From positions 1 to 7,456 of the forward strand of contig JABDEQ010000102.1 of NCBI GenBank assembly GCA_013286985.1: 7,456 nucleotides of DNA, in the 5' to 3' direction. Below the pieces are notes generated by a model that ran no database searches, was not told the DNA's origin, and saw only the letters and a list, made by a program, of their open reading frames with translations. Source of the DNA: Bacteroidota bacterium. Its GTDB lineage: Bacteria > Bacteroidota > Bacteroidia > Sphingobacteriales > Sphingobacteriaceae. Within the stretch, counting starts at the first letter, position 1; each line of letters opens with the position of its first letter. Positions 1 through 6,100 of the stretch are shown in pieces. Both the position numbers and the translations under genes were made by a program.

Positions 1-28
1 TCGTAATTATTTATTCAATTAAAAAATT

Positions 29-505
29 ATGAAACAAAACAAGCTGATAACAACAATCTTATGCGTGGCCCTCTTTTTAGTTTATAACAACTGCCGGGCT
101 CAAACTGCCAACCCCTCAGATTTGCCCGCGGCAAAAAAAGCAATCGAAAAAATCAACACCATCTATTTTGACTTATTTGCAAAAAAGGATAGCGCTATTG
201 TTAACCTCTACACAGATGATGCATGCCTGTTGTCGCCAAATGCGGCGCCAATATGTGGCAAAAAAGCACTTGAAAAGGATTTCGAAGATACTTTTGTGGA
301 TGGAAAAGTAAAAGGCGTAAAGTTTCTCACCGGCGCGGTATACGGCAACGGCAATGAATACATTACCGAGGAAGGCACCTGGCAAGTTTTCGACCCTAAC
401 GGTAAACTGCTTGACGATGGTAAATACCTGAAATTGTGGCGGAACACCAAAGATGGCTGGAAAATATTCAGGGATTTATTTAATAGCAACCATAAGGCGC
501 AATAG
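29..505 (+). CDS. Secreted SnoaL-like / DUF4440-type (NTF2-fold) protein
   Basis: A 158-residue protein. Residues 1-24 form a Sec signal peptide: MKQNK, a hydrophobic stretch ITTILCVALFLVY, and a likely SPase I cut after CRA before Q25. C22 is not in a good lipobox, so a soluble periplasmic or exported protein is more likely than a lipoprotein. The mature part fits a single NTF2-like (SnoaL/DUF4440) cone fold. A first helix (about 33-55, AIEKINTIYFDLFAKKDSA) is followed by LYTDDACLLSPNA and a GKKALEKDFEDTF helix. Beta strands then end in EEGTWQVFDPNGK, GKYLKLWRNTKDGWKIFRDL, the usual close of DUF4440 proteins. Members include ketosteroid-isomerase-like enzymes and many of unknown function, so no reaction is assigned. 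The start is firm: an in-frame stop lies at 20-22 and ATG at 29 is the first possible start. The leader is A/T-rich with no clear Shine-Dalgarno. It converges on the esterase gene, and the promoter is outside the window. Confidence 0.88.
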   Translation: MKQNKLITTILCVALFLVYNNCRAQTANPSDLPAAKKAIEKINTIYFDLFAKKDSAIVNLYTDDACLLSPNAAPICGKKALEKDFEDTFVDGKVKGVKFLTGAVYGNGNEYITEEGTWQVFDPNGKLLDDGKYLKLWRNTKDGWKIFRDLFNSNHKAQ

Positions 506-522
506 CAGCTATTATAGGTTAT

Positions 523-688
523 CTCGTTAGTCCGGATTTATAATCCCGGACTAAAATAAGCGGGGATTTGCAATCCCCATAAAAAAGTTAAGCTACAAGC
601 TTAAAGTATTTTAGGGCGATTGCATTCCGTTTCGTGGATTACAACTCTACAAGCTTTTGATCGGGGATTATAAAACCCGACCAACGAG
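523..688. repeat. Composite palindromic element with imperfect 23-bp terminal inverted repeats
   Basis: The ends are inverted copies: 523-545 (starts CTCGTTAGTCCGG) matches the reverse complement of 666-688 (starts CTCGTTGGTCGGG) at 20 of 23 positions. Inside is a chain of small palindromes. 527-554 is TTAGTCCGGATT-TAT-AATCCCGGACTAA, a 12-bp stem with one bulged G. 562-578 is GGGGATT-TGC-AATCCCC. 588-604 is TTAAGCT-ACA-AGCTTAA. 661-680 is TCGGG...CCCGA. Several share a GGATT-(short loop)-AATCC core, and CTACAAGCTT occurs at 593-602 and again at 647-656. No reading frame is evident. It fits a non-coding mobile or REP/MITE-like element, perhaps mobilised in trans by a RAYT-type transposase; that family link is inference. 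It lies between two convergent genes, ending 12 bases before the last codon position of the esterase. Confidence 0.7.
527..578. terminator. Paired hairpins, possible transcription end for the 29-505 gene
   Basis: Two strong stem-loops (527-554 and 562-578) begin 21 bases after the stop codon of the SnoaL-like gene. They are the only strong RNA structures between two convergent genes. No T-run follows on the + strand (it is AT-AAAAAA), so a classical intrinsic terminator is not shown. An mRNA 3'-end stabiliser, or simply the arms of the repeat element, is equally possible. Confidence 0.3.
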
Positions 689-700
689 TGGGTGTCATGA

Positions 701-1579
701 TCATTGGCCAGGTTTTACATACATTTTTTCCATACCACGTATAAAAGAGATTAACCCAGCATCCATATGATCAAGATCGTTGTAAACTGTTGTCGTTAAT
801 TTCAATTTGCTTGCATGGCTGTTATCAAGTTGTTTTGACATATTTTCCACCAGTTGAATAGTCCATTCTTTTGGCGTTTCCAATGAGCCAACAGACAAAA
901 AGACACTTATCGTATCTTTAAGCAATGTGTTTTTAAGCTGATCCGGTAACCTGAATAGATAATTGTTATTGTACCATAGGGATGGACTTGCAGATACAAA
1001 CCCTTTAAAGTCGTTTCTTTTTTCGCTTATCTGCTGTTGCAATGCAAATAAAGAAAAATAACCACCGAACGAGTGTCCAAGCAAAGTCCTGGTATTCGTT
1101 TCGGTTCTATAATTTCTATCTATTTTAGATAGCAGGTCGTGGGTTATAAATTGATAATAACGCAGCCCGCCACCGGGCGCTTTCATATCGTCGGATGGTA
1201 TAGCTTGTGGATAAAGATAATCCCGCACTCTTAATGAATTCATCAATTCAAAAGATTTATATCCTACGCCTACCAGTATTAATGGAGGTAACAGTCCCCC
1301 TTTTTCATACTGGTGCACAACAGGCGCCAGCATCGGAAAATAAAAGTTTGCATCGGTTAACACCACTACCGGGTAACGTTTTTTAGGTTCCTTGTCATAA
1401 TTTAAAGGTAACTGAACGGTAATGTAAAAGGTGTCTTTTACAGTGTTTGAATAACAGGTAAATTCCTTAAGGGGGGCTGACGAATTTTCTTTGTTGGTAT
1501 GACTACCTCCGCAGGCGGATATTATTAATAAAAATAAAAGAGAAAGCAGGTTAATACCAATTGCAGGTTTGAGTTTCAT
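701..1579 (-). CDS. Lipoprotein alpha/beta-hydrolase, IroE/Fes-like esterase family (Esterase, PF00756)
   Basis: A 292-residue protein from the ATG at 1579. The open frame extends to an earlier start at 1651, but the 1579 start is chosen because it puts a lipoprotein signal peptide exactly at the N-terminus: MKLKPAIGINLLSLLFLLIISAC with lipobox ISA|C, Cys23. The mature protein would be lipid-anchored. The fold is the esterase-D/enterochelin-esterase-like alpha/beta hydrolase. Visible landmarks are strand KRYPVVVLTDANFYF (68-81), PLILVGVGY (99-107), the family-typical RVRDYLYP (117-124), the nucleophile elbow GHSFGG with Ser170, SPSLWYN after it, acidic candidate Glu234 in VGSLETP, and catalytic His271 in DLDHMD. 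Relatives cleave siderophore, acyl or sugar esters; the substrate here is unknown, and no siderophore genes are nearby. Length is normal and the triad looks complete. It is transcribed toward the palindromic element at 523-688. No Shine-Dalgarno is visible. Confidence 0.9.
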   Translation of the reverse strand: MKLKPAIGINLLSLLFLLIISACGGSHTNKENSSAPLKEFTCYSNTVKDTFYITVQLPLNYDKEPKKRYPVVVLTDANFYFPMLAPVVHQYEKGGLLPPLILVGVGYKSFELMNSLRVRDYLYPQAIPSDDMKAPGGGLRYYQFITHDLLSKIDRNYRTETNTRTLLGHSFGGYFSLFALQQQISEKRNDFKGFVSASPSLWYNNNYLFRLPDQLKNTLLKDTISVFLSVGSLETPKEWTIQLVENMSKQLDNSHASKLKLTTTVYNDLDHMDAGLISFIRGMEKMYVKPGQ

Positions 1580-1643
1580 GTTTCCAAGTAATTTTTGTAA
1601 CGCTTGACACGAAATTACTACTAACGATAAAGCATTTGATGAA

Positions 1644-1660
1644 TTTAACACTCTTTAACA
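1644..1660 (-). promoter_or_regulatory. TTTAACA direct repeat upstream of the esterase gene
   Basis: TTTAACA occurs at 1644-1650 and again at 1654-1660 (TGTTAAA on the esterase strand), with a 10-bp period, about 65-80 bases upstream of the chosen start codon. OmpR/PhoB-family response regulators commonly bind such one-turn direct repeats, so this could be an activator site. No good Bacteroidota TTG / TAnnTTTG promoter was found between it and the gene; TAATTTCG near 1608 is a one-mismatch -7 candidate without a -33 partner. Confidence 0.25.
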
Positions 1661-1757
1661 AGTTGGCAACTAATAAATTAAGCTAATCGAATAATGTTTG
1701 CCAGCATAGCGGATCTGAGTGAATGCAGAAACTTTACGGCCAGCTACTGGTAATACA

Positions 1758-1793
1758 CGTTAGTCCGGATTTATAATCCCAACCAACGAGTGG
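1758..1793. repeat. Solo 36-bp copy related to the ends of the 523-688 element
   Basis: The first 23 bases (1758-1780, CGTTAGTCCGGATTT...) are identical to 525-547, the left end of the composite element. The last 12 (1782-1793, ACCAACGAGTGG) are identical to 680-691, its right end. The internal ~130 bases are missing. The unit is itself an imperfect inverted repeat: CGTTAGTCCGGATT, loop TAT, AATCCCAACCAACG, 11 of 14 positions paired. It could be the basic repeat unit or an internally deleted copy of the longer element. Confidence 0.7.
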
Positions 1794-1797
1794 TGAT

Positions 1798-1839
1798 AAA
1801 CAAAACCCCTTATATCGTTTGATATAAGGGGTTTTGTTT
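1798..1839 (-). terminator. Rho-independent terminator of the tRNA-Pro gene
   Basis: A perfect 19-bp inverted repeat (1798-1816 with 1821-1839) around a 4-base loop. Read on the minus strand the arms are AAACAAAACCCCTTATATC and its complement, ending in GGGGTTTTGTTT. The stem thus has a GC clamp followed by a T-rich 3' arm, as in intrinsic terminators. It starts 13 bases beyond the 3' end of the tRNA gene. Being symmetrical, it could also stop transcription from the other side. Confidence 0.85.
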
Positions 1840-1852
1840 GGGGTAAATCAAG

Positions 1853-1926
1853 TCGGGATGAGAAGATTCGAACTTCCGACCTCCAGCACCCCATGCTGGC
1901 GCGATACCGGGCTACGCTACATCCCG
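1853..1926 (-). tRNA. tRNA-Pro, anticodon GGG
   Basis: A 74-nt cloverleaf on the minus strand. Acceptor stem CGGGATG pairs with CATCCCG perfectly and the discriminator is A73; C1-G72 and A73 are typical of bacterial tRNA-Pro. U8 A9 follow. The D arm has G10-C12/C23-C25 pairing with a 13-22 U-U mismatch and loop AGCCCGGTA. The anticodon arm is CCAGC-ATGGGGT-GCTGG, anticodon GGG at 1890-1892, G37 after it, with an A32/U38 combination. The variable loop is AGGTC and the T arm GGAAG-TTCGAAT-CTTCT. It reads CCC and CCU. The genome does not encode CCA after A73 (CTT follows), so CCA must be added by nucleotidyltransferase. A strong terminator follows. The gene's 5' side faces the gene-poor stretch and the toxin locus. 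Confidence 0.96.
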
Positions 1927-2609
1927 AACTGTGTTTGAGTGTCCTATCAAACCATCTACAACTTATTGTACACTAATGCCTTACGAATCATAAGCAAGGT
2001 TAATAATTTGTGAATAAATGTTGATGAATAACACATGTCCTAAACATGGGAGTACAACAAAGTGTACAACCATTTAGAGAGGCAAATATATAAGAACTTC
2101 GTTTTTATCTCAAGCCAATCAAAGAAAACTTTTATAGATCGGTTAACTAGCCCAGGTGCTCTTAATAGATTTTGTATCTGTTTCATATTTGTGAGATTAA
2201 GTGAATAATAATTATGAAGCCCACACAGGTGCAAGGATGGATTAAATGCAAGGAGGAACGGAATAAATAGATATTGCGGCTGCTACAGGGGCGTTTATGC
2301 CGGAAATTCCTTGCCATGTATCCAAACTCCCACCTAACTTTGCTGAGTAATTATGTATCACCTGACCCGTTATTTAATTGCACATTTTCATGTCAATGGT
2401 TCTATTATTTATACCCATTGTAAATAAAATATCCCGATAACTCAATCCTAATTAAACCTAGTCAATTAGGCAAGCATACAATATGCTAAAACCAAGTTAC
2501 CTTATAAGAAGTAATAGCTTTTAACAGCAAAAGCCTGGCACTTGTGGCTAGACTTTATTTCTCATATTCCACTTTTCTAATTCAAATGTAGTTGCAAGCT
2601 ACAAATATA
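1927..2609. other. Gene-poor AT-rich interval between tRNA-Pro and the toxin locus
   Basis: About 680 bases with no coding region I can support. Open frames are short, start at TTG or not at all, and lack recognisable protein sequence. It must hold the tRNA promoter: on the minus strand GATGGTTTG ends 21 bases before the mature tRNA 5' end and is a weak match to the Bacteroidota -7 box TAnnTTTG, without a clear -33 box. Other visible structure is the TGTACA-type sites at 1966-2069 and the palindromes from 2530 onward. It may be debris left by an insertion or by turnover of toxin tips, but no recognisable remnant is seen. Confidence 0.6.
1966..2069. repeat. Inverted TTGTACACT / AGTGTACAA pair beside the tRNA
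   Basis: TTGTACACT at 1966-1974 is the exact reverse complement of AGTGTACAA at 2061-2069, 86 bases apart. A partial third site, GAGTACAAC, begins at 2050. Paired short sites like these could be recombinase or regulator binding sites. They begin 40 bases from the 5' end of the tRNA-Pro gene. No integrase gene is present in the window, so any role in integration is inference. Confidence 0.35.
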
Positions 2610-2638
2610 GCTGTTCGAGTCAAAGACATTCGAACAGC
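2530..2638. repeat. Cluster of three short palindromes downstream of the immunity gene
   Basis: Three successive palindromes in about 110 bases. 2530-2556 is AAAGCCTGGCAC / GTGGCTAGACTTT, imperfect with one bulge and two wobble-type mismatches. 2587-2603 is TGTAG-TTGCAAG-CTACA. 2610-2638 is GCTGTTCGA ... TCGAACAGC, a perfect 9-bp stem. The spacing and style resemble the chain of palindromes in the 523-688 element, and AGCTACAA is shared with it (591-598 and 2598-2605), but the stems differ in sequence. It may be another REP-like composite. Confidence 0.45.
2610..2638 (-). terminator. Candidate terminator of the RHS-immunity operon
   Basis: A perfect 9-bp stem GCTGTTCGA/TCGAACAGC with an 11-base loop, starting 24 bases after the stop codon of the 2663-3145 gene on its strand. 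The following minus-strand bases are TATATTTGTAG, only a weak T-tract, so termination is plausible but not strong. It is the first strong hairpin after the two-gene unit. Confidence 0.45.
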
Positions 2639-2662
2639 GGAATACTACGGCCAACAAGAGGA

Positions 2663-3145
2663 CTATCTAAGTTTAAGTTGTATATCGAACATATTTCTTA
2701 ACTCAGCATGTTCTTCATCAAAATAATTAATAGTAAAAGAAAACCGAAATTTCTTTTCTACAATGAAACATGTATTGTTATATCCCAGTTTAGCAACGTT
2801 TAAGCAATTTTCCTTCACAACTGGTGCTTTCATAATATACATTCCGCAATAAGGAAAATCATCTGAGAATATATAACATTCATCCATATTGTCAATTATA
2901 GAAAAGGCGACTAACAATAATTCCGAATCATTGAAGCTCTTGTTTCCCGCAAGCAATTCCAATTGGTTGAGAACGCTTGGAAAAATTTGCTGAACCTCTT
3001 TTATTACTTCGTCGGACTGTTCTATATTTACATATTTCAAATCGGATTCCCTAAACCCAGCGTTAATAAACATTTCTTTATATTTACTTGAAAGCCTTTT
3101 CCCCTTATTCTTTCTAATTAGCACATTTAATTGATCATTATTCAT
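2663..3145 (-). CDS. Probable immunity protein for the RHS toxin (family not recognised)
   Basis: A 160-residue protein with no signal peptide, no membrane segment and no cysteine-rich motif, so cytosolic. I do not recognise the family. Visible features are a basic N-terminal part (LIRKNKGKRLSSKYKEMF), a helical middle (SDEVIKEVQQIFPSVLNQLELLAG), and a strand-rich C-terminal half. That half contains DECYIFSDDFPYCGMYIMKAP (88-108), LGYNNTCFIVEKKFRFSFTINYFDEEHAEL and FDIQLKLR. The immunity call comes mainly from position. It lies on the same strand 29 nt after the stop of the RHS protein, with no terminator between, which is where the antidote of a polymorphic toxin is normally encoded. Size (100-200 aa), cytosolic nature and AT-richness relative to the RHS shell all fit. 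It would bind and block the nuclease-like tip in the producing cell and its kin. The ATG at 3145 is the natural start; no Shine-Dalgarno is evident. Confidence 0.75.
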   Translation of the reverse strand: MNNDQLNVLIRKNKGKRLSSKYKEMFINAGFRESDLKYVNIEQSDEVIKEVQQIFPSVLNQLELLAGNKSFNDSELLLVAFSIIDNMDECYIFSDDFPYCGMYIMKAPVVKENCLNVAKLGYNNTCFIVEKKFRFSFTINYFDEEHAELRNMFDIQLKLR

Positions 3146-3174
3146 ATAAATTAGATTTGCAATAATTTTATAAT

Positions 3175-6100
3175 TTAAAATAACACACTTAATACAGCCG
3201 TGATAGCGTTATAATACGATTTTCCTTTACCCTCATTTTGCATTTGCGGCTTATTAGACTTTCCTCCAGATCTATTTAGCCCATCTGGTTTGCTTGGATC
3301 CTTCTTTGTTTTTCCTGCTTCCCAATGTGCTTGGCCAGGGTGGCTCTGGTCATTTTTGGCATCCTGGACAGTATGATCTCCATCCCTATCTAACAACACC
3401 TGATCGTCGGTATTTGAATTCTTGTCTTGATGTAATGGCTGGCTAGTAGGTACACCGCCTTTTCGCATAGCATCTCTTCTAGCCCCACGGGATGTAGGTT
3501 GGGGATTTTCAGGAGTATCACCTGTACTATTTGTTGCGGATGGCTGTGCCTGTGTATTGTTATTGCCATTTGTGAGATGTTGATAAAGCCAAACGGAACC
3601 GGCTCCTAATCCTGCTCCTAAAACTATACCTCCGCCAACTACCCAACCAACAGGCGCACCAATTACGGTACTTGTTCCGGCAAGGGCAACCGTTCCGCCT
3701 GCAGCCAATCCAGCTGTCAGGATTCCACCGGCTGTGCCACCTGCCACCCCAGCTATTGCCACTCCACAGCAGTCACCGCCACCTTCTTCCTCATTTGCAT
3801 CCTCACCAAACATTCCATCGGGATCGGTATGACGTATTGGATCATCAAAAGTATAACTGTAAGGAGTAGTTCGCCTATCCATTTCCGCCAACGGATCAAC
3901 AGCTGTCCACCGCACAACCACCGGGTCATAGAAACGAGCGCCGTAATCGTATTGTCCTAACTCTTCCTGTAACTCTTTTTTATTGTAAAGATATTCATTT
4001 TTCGTACCATTTAAACTTCTGCTGATTTCCATTCCAAAAGGATAATAGTCATCCTGTTGTACCGAGCCGGTATTGGTAAAGCTAACACGGGTATTACCCA
4101 AGTTATCTCCTAAATAATATTCGTAGGTATAGCTGGTTCCATTTACGATAGCTTTTCCTTCTTCGGTTTGTATAAAGCTTAAACTACCGCCATCGTATTC
4201 AATACCATCGATATAGTCCGTATTGCCGGTTGCGGTACTTACCCTGCGAAGCTTATTTCCGTCCGCATCATAGGTATAAGTTATTGTTTTAGCGCCTGTA
4301 ATGGTTTGCGGAAGATTGAGTACGTTATATCCAATATTTATAGTCCCGGTATTCCTGCTTGGATCGACAACTACGTTTCCGTTATTATCGTAGGTATACG
4401 CTAAATTAATACCGGCTTTTATGCCTGTGTTATTCCCGCTTCCATCACTTATTTTTTGTAATTGATTAGTATAATATCCATTAGCGTTTACATATGTATA
4501 ACTTAACTGATCAATCAATGTATCTGCACGGAAGCGGTTTAACGCTGTCAGATTTCCCGCCAAATCATAAGTTATACCAGTTTCGTTAAAGTTATCCGCC
4601 GAAACCCCTCCGATAAGCCGGTCTAATTTATCATAAGTATAAGTAAAATTATCCGCTATGGTTGGCGTCACCCAACTTTGATAAGCTATATTGCCGTTAT
4701 ATTGTTTACCAGCTACTGCATTATTGTATTGCAATTGCATGGAGAACAATGGTGCTGTGCTGCTCATTATCCAGCCACGCTCGTTATACGTATAAACGAC
4801 ATTTTGATAGAAATTTACGCTATCGGTGCTGTGCAATTTTTTATTTATCAGTTGACCTATCTCGTTATAAACTAGTTGTGAAAGTAGCGTACGAGTTGTT
4901 GGGGTACTATTGCCGTTGGTAATCTGCTCCCATGTTTTTAACTTACGCCCCATATGGTCATAAATATATTGATTGGCAATGGTTACCAGAGGATATGCAG
5001 TGCTTGCGGTATTCCAATGTTGACGGGTGACGGTTGTAGGAGCATTGGTAAAGTCATAAGTGGTGCTTATTGCGTCATAGTTCCCTGCAAGTAACGTACC
5101 ACCAAGATAATGTTGTACATATGCCTTTTTGCTACGGCCTAAATCATCATAGTAATTGACTTTAGCCATCATGTAGCCTGTACCAAACACATTGGTAAAT
5201 ATCGCAGTAGGAAGCCCCCTTGTCATTTTACTGGCACCTGTTGGCGCAGTGCAAGTTGACGGAATTGAATTTGTTGCTGAATAATCATCATAGTAGCTAA
5301 TTTTGTAAAAAGTATAGCTCTGGCTTCTTGGAATACTCAGGCCATCATATCCTGTTGGCGTACTATTTGTTCTTGCTTCCCACAACGGGCTTGTTGCCGT
5401 CCCGTAAAGGTTTTCGAAGTATTGGAGCTCGGTTAGGGATGGTGTGCTAACATTGCTATCTGCCGTACTTCCGGTATACGGGTATATGCCGCTAATAATT
5501 TCTCTACCTAAAGCATCATATTTTGTAAATCTCCAAACTTGTGGTGTTTGATTCCGTTGGTTTGCGTCCTGTGTCATTACTACCTGATCAACGGTATTAT
5601 ATACCGTGAACTCCCATCCTTTCCCCGGCAGCTTTTTTTGAAATTGCCGGTTGCGTTGGTCATAGCGGTATTGGTAACAAAGATTATCTAACGTGGGTTG
5701 GTTACTCGCACTGCTTAAACCGGCATCAGGATTTGCCTGTGGAGAAAGCACGAACGCCAAATTACCCAAATCATCATACACATAATAGGTAGAAAGGATT
5801 TGAAGCATTCCGCCGGTATAGTTAAACACGCGTTTGAGCAACACATGACCCTGCATGTCTTTATATTCTTCTGTTGTACCTGCTCTTCCGCTGATCCAGT
5901 TTTCGTCTTTTGTTAAGGTCACAAACAATGTGTTTGCCTGATAATATCCGCTATTAACCAGATTGCGACTAAAATCACTATTAATGGTAACATTATAAAG
6001 AACGACCTGACGAGTATGCGTTGTATCCGCGAAGCCGATATTATTATTTAAAGAATCACTGACTTTTATTGTGTGCCCCGCAAACGTACTGACACCTGGT

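Noticed and set aside
173..489. Minus-strand open frames of 70 and 93 codons opposite the SnoaL-like gene
   Set aside because: Shadows of a well-supported secreted protein on the plus strand; no domain or signal features of their own.
1580..1651. Upstream in-frame start for the esterase adding 24 residues
   Set aside because: It would bury the lipoprotein signal peptide and lipobox inside the protein; the start at 1579 gives a canonical signal peptide.
1798..1839. Long perfect inverted repeat as a possible IS end or CRISPR-like unit
   Set aside because: Single copy, GC-clamped with a T-rich arm, directly after a tRNA gene: an intrinsic terminator explains it fully.
2040..2234. Open frame of 64 codons on the minus strand in the gene-poor interval
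   Set aside because: It begins at a TTG, has low-complexity aromatic-rich sequence, no recognisable motif, no start context, and no neighbour that would suggest a role.
2242..2373. Minus-strand stop-to-stop segment reading like protein (VIHNYSAKLGGSLDTWQG, INAPVAAAIS)
   Set aside because: Only about 43 codons between stops with no ATG. The composition looks protein-like and could be a gene remnant, but chance cannot be excluded and I recognise no family.
1927..2662. Possible CRISPR array, integrase remnant or displaced RHS tip in the spacer
   Set aside because: No regular repeat spacing, no integrase motif and no sequence resembling the RHS core end or a toxin tip was found on either strand.
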